Source: CBIFVZ01 sp966185765
Lineage (GTDB): Bacteria; Pseudomonadota; Gammaproteobacteria; Enterobacterales; Enterobacteriaceae
Length of the DNA stretch: 10,284 nucleotides
Assembly: GCA_966185765.1 (NCBI GenBank)
Contig: CBIFVZ010000104.1
Span: 1 to 10,284, forward strand
Direction of reading: 5' to 3'
The notes beneath the pieces were generated by a model. The model was not told the origin of the DNA. It searched no databases and was given only the letters and a program-made list of their open reading frames with translations. This document shows, piece by piece, positions 1 to 5,541 of the stretch. Position 1 is the stretch's first letter, and every line of letters begins with the position of its first letter. The position numbers and the translations under genes are program-made.

Positions 1-54
1 CTGATGCGGCAGCGTGCGGCGCTCAAATACAAATAAACCCAGTACCATTAACAT
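1..54 (-). CDS. U: Tail protein gpU, N-terminal fragment (runs off left edge)
   Basis: Only the first 18 codons are inside the window, reading MLMVLGLFVFERRTLPHQ. This resembles the P2 gpU start, where a methionine-rich beginning leads into a LG-FVF-R-TLP pattern. P2 gpU is a tail protein needed to complete the tail end. The start is supported by a GAGGA Shine-Dalgarno sequence about 8 bases upstream, inside the last codons of T, and by a gap of only 10 bases after the T stop. Position directly after T agrees with the P2 order T-U-D. The rest of the gene lies outside the window, so intactness cannot be judged. Confidence 0.85.
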   Translation of the reverse strand, partial: MLMVLGLFVFERRTLPHQ

Positions 55-64
55 GTTTTAGTCC

Positions 65-2515
65 TCATCCATCATGGCGCATACTTGAGCGCTGGCGCGC
101 TCTTTCTTCCCGGTCGAGTTTATCGACAGCTTCCCGGAGCCGCCGGTCAAGGTCAGTTCCCGGCGCAACGCCACCCGACAGAGTAATGTTGTATTCCCGC
201 TTGCTCTGGTCGACATAGGACCGGCCAGCAGGCGCCGTCACTGGCTGGTACATCTGATAACCGCCATAAACGGAGGTCTGCGGGATATAAGACCCGTTTT
301 GCGCACCGGCTGCGGCACTGGCTTTAGCCGCTGTCTGGTCGAGTACCTCTGATTCTTTTTTGATAACCCCGAACTTTTCCAGCAGCCAGTCGACGCCAGT
401 GCGTAACTTATTGAATGAGCGGAGCGGCAGCATCAGCGCATCAGCCAGTGTTTTACCGACTACCACACCGACATTTTTGAAACGATCGAGCGTTTCCTGT
501 GTCGCCTTAACCGGTGCTATCAGGTCAGTGAACCACTGCCAGACCCCACGCAATTTTTCGATGATGGAATCAAACACCGGCGTCAGCGGCGAGAAGATTT
601 CCGCCACCGGCGCAAATGCCGCTTTAAGCCCCTCCACCACACCCGAAAAGAATGCGCTGATGGGCTCCCAGTATTTACGAATCAGGAGTGCCCCGGCCAC
701 CACCGCACCGGCGACCGCAACCACCGGCAGACTGATTGCACCGACAGCAGTCACTATTGCGCCACCGGCAACGGTAAAGACCGTTCCCAGCAGACCTGCG
801 GCGGCGATAATGGCGTTAATCCCCATCACCACCGGCCACGCAATCAGGCCAATCCCGCCAATCACACCAATGAGCGCCAGCGCGCCACCGGCTACAACAC
901 CGATAGTGGTCGCCAGTGATTTATTGCGGGTGATCAAGCCATCGAGTTTCAAAACATATCGCGTGGCCGTCTGCGTCAGTTTGCGCAGAGCGTCGTTTTG
1001 CTGGTCAAACAGGTCAGTTCCCACGGCCTCATAAGCAGACTGAAACTCTTTAAAGTCGCCGCCGAGATTGTCCTGCATGATTTTGACCAGCTCCTCGGTT
1101 TTACCGTCCGACGCTTTAAACGCTGCGGTGAGTTTGTCGAGCTTGCCGGTTGACGCTGCGGTCATCAGCACCGCTGCCGCCGAGCTGGCCTCTTCACCGA
1201 AGATGGTTTTCATGTACTCGCCGCGCTGGCTGGTACCGAGATTGTTTTTCTCAAAACTGCGCTGCATTTCCTTCAGGATGGAAAATATCGGGCGTGTGTT
1301 TCCTCTGGCATCAGAGGTTTTGACACCGAGCTCTTTGATGGCCTCAAAGGCTTTACCGGTCGGAGCCTGTAGGCGGCTCAGGATTGCACGGCTACCCGTT
1401 CCCGCCATCGAGCCGGTAATTTTCGCATCGTGCAACGCACCGACCATCGCCGCAGTTTGCTCGATACTGACCCCGGCATTTTTCGCCACCGGCGCGGCAT
1501 AGGTCAGCGCATCACTCAGCCCGTCAAAGTCGGCGGCGGTTTTGTTCATCGTCATCGACAGCACGTCGCCAATGTGCGCGATCTGGTCGTTGGAAAGCTG
1601 AAACGCAGATTTCATCCCTGTCAGCAGGGCAGCGTTTTCCTCCATTGAGCGCTGATTCGACAGCGCCATATTCAGCGTGACCGGCGTTGCCGCCTGAATG
1701 GCATCAGCATCCCCGCCACTTTTGGCGATGATGATTTGTGCACTCGCTGCGTCGTCCGCAGATGCGGCGGTATTGTCACCGAGCTGTCTGGCCTGTTTGC
1801 GTAACGCCTCCATTTCGGGCGACTGTTTGTCGACCCCGAGCACGGCTTGCAGCTCAGAGTTTTTCTGTGCAAACGAATAGCCAGGCATCAGCAGTTTTAC
1901 CCCGGCCATGGTGCCAGCCGTGGCTATACCTGTACCCGCCGCGCCAGCCGCCGCCATGCTACCGGCCATATTCTTTCCGGCCTGATAGCGCTCCTTAACC
2001 CGGCTCAGCGTCGCCTGTTGCTGACTGACCCGCGCCAGCGCCTCACGTTGCCGGTTAAGCTGGGCGGTCGTCTCGCTGATGCTGGTTTTAAGGCGACGCT
2101 CGTCAGCCGACAGCGTTCGGGTATTAATCCCGGCCTGAGCAAGCTCGGTGCGCTGGCGCTGTACCGACTGCCTGAGCCCGTTATATTTGAGTTGCAGGTC
2201 AGCAGCGGATTTTTTTGCCGCCTCCATCGCGCGCGCCTGCGCTTTGGTGGGGTTTTCCGTGTTTTTAAACTGGACGGCCAGCGCTGCGGCCTCCTGTTTC
2301 GCTTTGTTAAGCGACTGACCGGTTACGGCAAGCTGTGCGCTCGCTTTCCTGAATCCGTCAATTCGGGACGCCTGCGCATTCAGATCGCGCAGGCTGTTTT
2401 GAGAAGTGCGGATATCGCCAGCAAGGGATTTACTGGCGTTCTGGACAGCTTTGAGCGGTCGGCTTGCCCGGTCTACTGCGTTAAGCAGCACCTCAAGTCT
2501 GACGTTATTGCTCAT
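65..2515 (-). CDS. T: Tail tape measure protein gpT
   Basis: This 816-residue protein is about the length of P2 gpT. Tape measure proteins fill the tail tube, set tail length and are released into the host envelope at infection. Residues 1-175 are rich in Q, K, R, A and L with few prolines, as in a coiled coil. A Gly/Ala-rich stretch at about 180-210 leads into the TP901-type tape measure core at about 210-420. Residues 533-612 are a long Ala/Gly/Val/Ile hydrophobic block able to span membranes several times, and the C-terminus is strongly charged. The start codon overlaps the end of the E' reading frame by 11 bases, suggesting translational coupling. No frame break is seen. Position after E/E' is typical of tape measure genes. 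Confidence 0.95.
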   Translation of the reverse strand: MSNNVRLEVLLNAVDRASRPLKAVQNASKSLAGDIRTSQNSLRDLNAQASRIDGFRKASAQLAVTGQSLNKAKQEAAALAVQFKNTENPTKAQARAMEAAKKSAADLQLKYNGLRQSVQRQRTELAQAGINTRTLSADERRLKTSISETTAQLNRQREALARVSQQQATLSRVKERYQAGKNMAGSMAAAGAAGTGIATAGTMAGVKLLMPGYSFAQKNSELQAVLGVDKQSPEMEALRKQARQLGDNTAASADDAASAQIIIAKSGGDADAIQAATPVTLNMALSNQRSMEENAALLTGMKSAFQLSNDQIAHIGDVLSMTMNKTAADFDGLSDALTYAAPVAKNAGVSIEQTAAMVGALHDAKITGSMAGTGSRAILSRLQAPTGKAFEAIKELGVKTSDARGNTRPIFSILKEMQRSFEKNNLGTSQRGEYMKTIFGEEASSAAAVLMTAASTGKLDKLTAAFKASDGKTEELVKIMQDNLGGDFKEFQSAYEAVGTDLFDQQNDALRKLTQTATRYVLKLDGLITRNKSLATTIGVVAGGALALIGVIGGIGLIAWPVVMGINAIIAAAGLLGTVFTVAGGAIVTAVGAISLPVVAVAGAVVAGALLIRKYWEPISAFFSGVVEGLKAAFAPVAEIFSPLTPVFDSIIEKLRGVWQWFTDLIAPVKATQETLDRFKNVGVVVGKTLADALMLPLRSFNKLRTGVDWLLEKFGVIKKESEVLDQTAAKASAAAGAQNGSYIPQTSVYGGYQMYQPVTAPAGRSYVDQSKREYNITLSGGVAPGTDLDRRLREAVDKLDREERARQRSSMRHDG

Positions 2516-2953
2516 GGTGGTTTCCGCTTCGCTGCAGCGCCTTATCGCGCCATGTGATGAGCTCGGTCACGCTCAGGGAATAAAGCTCTGATGGCGGCCA
2601 GTGAAAAATCACCGCGATATCCGCCATCAGGTCATCGACCGAAAGGTTATCGGGGAACGTCAGCGAGCCGAAGATGGCGACAAAAAACCGACCACCTTAC
2701 CGGCGAACAAAATCAGGTCTGACGCTTCCAGACGCATGACCTCATGCTCGGTGAGCGCCGGGTACGTCATGCGCGGCAGCACCTTAATCAGCGCATCGAC
2801 GTCAGAGTTTGCCAGCGAGGCCAGACTCACACCGCGCAGGGTTCCCGCGTTGGGTTTTGTGACGGTCACCTGCTCGATTTTCTGCTCACCGCGCATGATG
2901 GGGTTATCGAGGATCACAATGTTTGAGTTTTCGGTTTCGTTGATGTTTTCCAT
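2505..2953 (-). CDS. E': Tail assembly chaperone gpE+E', -1 frameshift product
   Basis: Ribosomes that slip back one base at the T TTT TTG heptamer bypass the E stop and continue in the -1 frame to a TAA ending at 2505. The result is a 149-residue protein sharing the first 91 residues with gpE. The extension includes FHWPPSELYSL and LITWRDKALQRSG, very like the P2 E' tail as I remember it. In P2 this frameshift is established and is the counterpart of lambda G/GT: both products are chaperones that load onto the tape measure before the tube polymerises, and neither is in the virion. The E' frame ends 11 bases inside T. The extension is too short and lacks its own start, so it is easily missed in annotation. 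Confidence 0.88.
2660..2953 (-). CDS. E: Tail assembly chaperone gpE
   Basis: This 97-residue acidic protein is the zero-frame product of the E/E' pair and is slightly longer than P2 gpE (about 91 residues). The sequence around residues 33-75, with TKPNAGTLRGVSLASLANSD followed by DALIKVLPRMTYPALTEHE, is characteristic of the P2 E family. It acts in the cytoplasm as a tail assembly chaperone together with its frameshifted form. Codons 90 and 91 (TTT TTG) lie in the slippery heptamer, and the zero frame stops six codons later. The start follows FII by 56 bases; the upstream ribosome site (GACGAGACC) is weak to moderate. A stem-loop lies in that gap. Confidence 0.93.
   Translation of the reverse strand: MENINETENSNIVILDNPIMRGEQKIEQVTVTKPNAGTLRGVSLASLANSDVDALIKVLPRMTYPALTEHEVMRLEASDLILFAGKVVGFLSPSSAR
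2681..2687 (-). promoter_or_regulatory. Programmed -1 frameshift slippery site T TTT TTG
   Basis: The minus strand reads TTTTTTG, phased T TTT TTG against the E frame, so both tRNAs can re-pair one base back. Slippage moves ribosomes from the E frame into E', which stays open for 58 more codons. The same heptamer is the one reported for the E/E' frameshift of P2. I see only a short possible stem (GCC/GGC) just downstream and no convincing pseudoknot, so the efficiency cannot be predicted from the sequence. Confidence 0.88.
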
Positions 2954-2980
2954 GATGTTGGTCTCGTCAAAGTTAACTGA

Positions 2981-3001
2981 CCGGCCAGCCTGACTGACCG
3001 G
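2981..3001 (-). other. Intergenic stem-loop between FII and E
   Basis: The minus strand can form an 8-base-pair stem, CCGGTCAG with CTGGCCGG (one G-U pair), around the 5-base loop TCAGG. It sits in the 56-base gap between the FII stop and the E start. No run of T follows, so it is not a canonical rho-independent terminator. An RNA processing or stability element that lowers E relative to the abundant tube protein would make sense, but that is inference. The flanking TTAAC/GTTAA bases also show partial dyad symmetry. Confidence 0.5.
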
Positions 3002-3009
3002 TTAAGGGG

Positions 3010-3528
3010 TTACAGGCCGATGGCCTTACGGTGTTCCGCCAGACGGTCGACGCCGTCGACTTTCATCACCATGTTGATGACGTCAATCTCGATGACCTCT
3101 TTCCCGTCAATCGTGAGCTGGTAGTAAGTGCACTCGGTCGAGATTTTGGTCGTGCCGCTTTCGCCCTGTTTGTTTTCGCCGCCGTCGTACTCTTTGTGAC
3201 GGCCACGCATGACCACCTCAATGGCAGAAATTGCGCCGGTGTCATCGCGCTGGTACGAGCCGGTGAAGCGCAGCGGGACGGTGTCCGCACCCGGTGACGC
3301 GTACTGCGCCCACAGTTCGACGTCAGGCAGACCGCCCAGCGTCCACTCAAGCGACAGCGCATCATCATCGAGGCCGAGGTCAATCGACACCGAGCCCGGC
3401 ATCCCGCCGCCGCGATATTTCTCAAGCTTACGGGTCAGCTTTGGCAGGGTGACGGATTCAACGACGCCCATGTAGCTGAGACCGTCGTTAAACATATTCA
3501 GGTATTTCAGTTTGCGTGGTAACGCCAT
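3010..3528 (-). CDS. FII: Major tail tube protein gpFII
   Basis: This 172-residue protein has the same length as P2 FII. It polymerises into the inner tube of the contractile tail, through which DNA passes. The N-terminus MALPRKLKYLNMFNDG and the motif KLEKYRGGGMPGSVSIDLGLD are hallmarks of the P2 FII family (phage_tube). The start is fixed by a strong ribosome site: the sheath gene's TAA stop runs directly into GGAG (TAAGGAG), 8 bases before the ATG. The gene is 12 bases downstream of FI, in the same transcript. High expression is expected. No anomaly seen. Confidence 0.96.
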   Translation of the reverse strand: MALPRKLKYLNMFNDGLSYMGVVESVTLPKLTRKLEKYRGGGMPGSVSIDLGLDDDALSLEWTLGGLPDVELWAQYASPGADTVPLRFTGSYQRDDTGAISAIEVVMRGRHKEYDGGENKQGESGTTKISTECTYYQLTIDGKEVIEIDVINMVMKVDGVDRLAEHRKAIGL

Positions 3529-3540
3529 GCTCTGAGCTCC

Positions 3541-4734
3541 TTAGCTGTTGACCGAGTCTGACAGGTCTGCCAGATAGGTATCGGTGATGCGCTGGCGCAG
3601 GGTCAGGTTTTCCAGCGGCGGGACGGGGGTGTAGTCGTAATCGATATACAGTTTCCCCGCCTTGAGCGATTCCACGCTGTTTGACTCCGGGTCGTACCAG
3701 CAGGAGCCGTCAACGATATAGCCGTTGTTTTTCAGCTCGCGGAATTTCGCATTCATACCGGCGACGATGTCGCGGATAAGCGTCGCAGTGACGGGTTTAT
3801 CAATCGCCCACGCGTGCGCCTCCGCCATCGTGTCGGCAAGCACCTGCGCCGTGCGGGTGTAGTTTTCAAACAGGAAAAGCGGGTCATCGGAGCAGGTACG
3901 GTTGCCCCAGAATTTAAAGCCGTCGTTACGAATAAGCGTGGTGACACCGGCCTGATTAAGCAGGTTTGCGTCGGTGGCCTTCTCCTGCAAATCCCACGAG
4001 ACCGAGGCACTGACGCCGGTGACGCCATTCACGCCGACGTTAGACAGCGTTTTGTGCCAGCCGGTCTCCTGGTCGATTTTGGCACGCAGACCGAGCGCGC
4101 GGGCGGTCGCCCATGCAATATCGGTATCGTTCGCCGTGGTGTCCCATGCCAGAAAATCAGGGTGAATGACCATCAGCTCGCGCTGGCTGAAATTCTCGCG
4201 GTAGGCAATGGCTTCAGAAATGGTCTTGCAGCCCCACGCGCTGATATAGCCAAACGCGCGCAGGCTCTGACAGGTCGCCGCGAGCGCGGTCGCCACTTCC
4301 AGAGAATCCAGCCCCGGCACGCCGAGAATGCGCGGCTTGACGCCAGTGACAGTTTTGGCGGTCAACAGCGCTTTAAGACCGGTGTATTTGCCGTTTTCGT
4401 CGGTCGTGCCGATGATGTTGGAAATGGTTTCTTTCTGCGCCGCTTCCGGGTCGTCCGGGTCTTCAATACCTTCGGCAACGCGCACAACCACAACGACCGG
4501 CTTGCACTGGTCGGCAATGGCTTGCAGGGATTTTGACAGGGTGCCGAGCTTACCGGCTTTACCGATAGCGTTCTGCACGCTGGTAATCAGCACCGGCTCA
4601 TTTAGCGGAAATGTTGAATCGTCAGCATCATTGGCGGTGCAGACCATGCCGATGATAGCTGTCGAAACGGTGGAAATGGTACGCGTGCCATCGTTAATCT
4701 CGATGACCTCGACGCCGTGATGATAGTCGCTCAT
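3541..4734 (-). CDS. FI: Contractile tail sheath protein gpFI
   Basis: The sheath protein surrounds the tube and contracts to drive it through the envelope. From the ATG at 4734 the protein has 397 residues, matching P2 FI (about 396), and begins MSDYHHGVEVIEINDG. The segment with HPDFLAW at about residues 203-209 and the C-terminal TLRQRITDTYLADL are typical of the P2-type sheath. The frame stays open upstream to another ATG at 4824, but that start has no good ribosome site, would overlap the candidate promoter, and would add 30 residues unlike any sheath N-terminus I know. The chosen ATG has GGAG 9 bases upstream. It is the first gene of the FI-FII-E-T-U operon. Confidence 0.96.
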   Translation of the reverse strand: MSDYHHGVEVIEINDGTRTISTVSTAIIGMVCTANDADDSTFPLNEPVLITSVQNAIGKAGKLGTLSKSLQAIADQCKPVVVVVRVAEGIEDPDDPEAAQKETISNIIGTTDENGKYTGLKALLTAKTVTGVKPRILGVPGLDSLEVATALAATCQSLRAFGYISAWGCKTISEAIAYRENFSQRELMVIHPDFLAWDTTANDTDIAWATARALGLRAKIDQETGWHKTLSNVGVNGVTGVSASVSWDLQEKATDANLLNQAGVTTLIRNDGFKFWGNRTCSDDPLFLFENYTRTAQVLADTMAEAHAWAIDKPVTATLIRDIVAGMNAKFRELKNNGYIVDGSCWYDPESNSVESLKAGKLYIDYDYTPVPPLENLTLRQRITDTYLADLSDSVNS

Positions 4735-4765
4735 CCGTTTAACTCCGTGGTTAAGGGGTGCGACT

Positions 4766-4825
4766 ATTTTCTTTTGTGTGCGGGACATGAGAAACGAAAG
4801 GCCGTTGGGGGAGTGACAGCACAAC
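4766..4825 (-). promoter_or_regulatory. Candidate Ogr-type late promoter PF for the FI operon
   Basis: P2-related late promoters lack a good -35 and need a zinc-finger activator (Ogr, B or Delta) bound near -55. From memory, the activator consensus is GTTGT-N8-TNANCCA. The minus strand at 4825-4806 reads GTTGT-N8-TCCCCCA, one mismatch. With its centre at -55, transcription would start near 4760. A -10-like GAAAAT lies at 4771-4766, and there is no recognisable -35 box, as expected. The leader would be about 25 bases and contain the FI ribosome site. The consensus is recalled rather than checked, and no other late promoter is in the window for comparison. Confidence 0.6.
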
Positions 4826-4857
4826 GCGCAGTGACCGGTTGCCGTGTGAGGAAAGCG

Positions 4858-4918
4858 TCATTGATCGTTATCAGCGATCAATAACGGTAAATTGATCGCT
4901 GATAACCATTATCAATGA
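4858..4918. repeat. Operator-like nested inverted repeats upstream of the small plus-strand gene
   Basis: GTTATCAGCGATCAAT at 4867-4882 and its exact reverse complement at 4891-4906 surround an 8-base centre, AACGGTAA. Outside them, TCATTGAT (4858-4865) is matched by ATCAATGA (4911-4918). The same DNA can be read as two neighbouring palindromes: 4860-4882, with perfect 8-base arms ATTGATCG/CGATCAAT, and 4891-4916, bounded by ATTGAT/ATCAAT. Four ATTGAT half-sites with this symmetry fit paired binding sites for a dimeric regulator. It lies between the leftward late promoter and the rightward small gene, so it could control either. No T-run follows either arm, which argues against a terminator. 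Confidence 0.75.
4900..4914 (+). promoter_or_regulatory. Fur-box-like site
   Basis: TGATAACCATTATCA matches the 7-1-7 Fur-binding model (TGATAAT-N-ATTATCA) at all but one of the defined bases. Its centre is 56 bases upstream of the start codon at 4963, a position where a bound repressor could block a promoter. Fur is the iron-responsive repressor of enterobacteria. The match is seen directly; iron regulation is inference. The site also forms part of the larger dyad, so a different regulator using ATTGAT half-sites is equally possible. Confidence 0.4.
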
Positions 4919-4938
4919 GTGGGTATTGTCGCTATCGT
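4909..4938 (+). promoter_or_regulatory. Weak candidate promoter for the small plus-strand gene
   Basis: TTATCA at 4909-4914 and TATCGT at 4933-4938 are separated by 18 bases, each matching four of six bases of the sigma-70 -35 and -10 consensus. The start point would fall near 4945, leaving a short leader with the GAGGAA ribosome site. The -35 hexamer overlaps the Fur-like site, consistent with repression. The match is weak, and other placements within the repeat region are possible. Confidence 0.25.
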
Positions 4939-4962
4939 TTCGGCATTAACGAGGAAGCGATA

Positions 4963-5085
4963 ATGACGATTTTACTCTGGGTTGTTGGTGGTCTGGCTGC
5001 ATGGTGGCTCTTTGGCTTTTGCTGGCTCAGACTGTTTGCCGGTGACGAAACAGAAAAAGACTATGAAGAATGCCCCTATGACTAA
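4963..5085 (+). CDS. Small single-span membrane protein in the P2 Z/fun accessory slot
   Basis: This gene encodes 40 residues. Residues 3-26 (from ILLWVVGGLAAWWLF through LRLFA) are a continuous hydrophobic, Trp-rich segment long enough for one membrane span. Residues 27-40 form an acidic tail (GDETEKDYEECPYD) with one Cys, and another Cys lies within the span. GAGGAA lies 8 bases before the ATG, a strong ribosome site, and a rho-independent terminator begins at the stop codon, so it looks like a complete independent unit. It points opposite to the tail genes and occupies the G-FI gap where P2 carries Z/fun, a lysogenic conversion gene. I do not recognise the family. A role in the host membrane, such as phage exclusion or envelope modification, is inference from position only. 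It shows no resemblance to a holin with its partners. Confidence 0.75.
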   Translation: MTILLWVVGGLAAWWLFGFCWLRLFAGDETEKDYEECPYD

Positions 5086-5107
5086 ACCCGCTTAACGCGG
5101 GTTTTTT
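5085..5107. terminator. Rho-independent terminator, probably bidirectional
   Basis: AACCCGC (5085-5091) and GCGGGTT (5097-5103) form a 7-base-pair stem with loop TTAAC, followed on the plus strand by six T (5102-5107). It ends the small plus-strand gene, whose TAA supplies the first stem base. On the minus strand the same hairpin follows the G stop, but with only three T after the stem, so it is a weaker terminator for the V-W-J-I-H-G transcript. It separates converging transcripts. Confidence 0.88.
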
Positions 5108-5108
5108 A

Positions 5109-5540
5109 TTACTCTGTTAACGGTGATTCAGGCCATTCAATTTCGTCAGGCTCACTGGTATCAACCCGGTTAAGTAAAACCCGGTATTTCTTCCACGCCG
5201 ACAGGCTCGCCATTTCCTCATCTGTCGCCATCGACAAATCGATCGCATCCTGCAATGGTGCTATGGCCTGAGCTGCAACAGACAAGAGCTGCGCCTTTAA
5301 TGACTCAGCATTTTCGATAGCCTCCTCGCGGGTCGGCGGCGCGATGTCGACCCATTCCATGCATTCTGATTCAACATTGTAATGAGGCGCTTTCCGGTCA
5401 GGTGAAACCATAAAGATTTCATATTCGGCATCGGATATTGCCATCAGGTCTGACGGAACGGGAATACCCTGTTCTTCATAGGTTCTGACAGTTTCCTCAA
5501 GGTAAAAGCTTTTATCTGTATTGCTGAAATATTTCTGCAT
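5109..5540 (-). CDS. Tail fibre assembly protein (gpG position, Tfa/Caudo_TAP type)
   Basis: This 143-residue protein belongs to the tail fibre assembly chaperone family, which helps fibre proteins trimerise and attach. The segment EWVDIAPPTREEAIENAESLK at about 65-85 and the C-terminal SAWKKYRVLLNRVDTSE...EIEWP are the usual Tfa signatures. Residues 1-60 contain a poorly conserved N-terminal domain (FYLEE...GIPVPSDLMAISDAEYE). It is shorter than P2 gpG (about 175 residues) and is more like Tfa proteins of lambdoid and Mu-like fibres, so the H-tip/G pair was probably acquired together. Its start follows the H stop by 1 base with only a weak ribosome site, which suggests coupled translation. 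It is A+T-rich compared with the baseplate genes. Confidence 0.9.
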   Translation of the reverse strand: MQKYFSNTDKSFYLEETVRTYEEQGIPVPSDLMAISDAEYEIFMVSPDRKAPHYNVESECMEWVDIAPPTREEAIENAESLKAQLLSVAAQAIAPLQDAIDLSMATDEEMASLSAWKKYRVLLNRVDTSEPDEIEWPESPLTE

Positions 5541-5541
5541 A

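Noticed and set aside
1847..2557. Long plus-strand open frame opposite T
   Set aside because: It is a shadow of the T coding sequence: Arg/Pro-rich composition, no ribosome site, no recognisable domain.
4735..4824. Upstream in-frame start that would extend the sheath FI by 30 residues
   Set aside because: No suitable ribosome site, overlaps the candidate late promoter, and the added residues do not resemble a sheath N-terminus; the ATG at 4734 has GGAG and gives the P2 length.
4822..4841. CAAC-N12-GTTG dyad as the late activator site
   Set aside because: It is symmetric but does not fit the recalled GTTGT-N8-TNANCCA element; the neighbouring element at 4806-4825, sharing one arm, fits better and places a -10 in register.
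4858..4918. The large inverted repeat as a rho-independent terminator or attachment site
   Set aside because: No T-run on either side, A+T-rich stem, no integrase or tRNA nearby, and position inside a tail region away from any integration locus.
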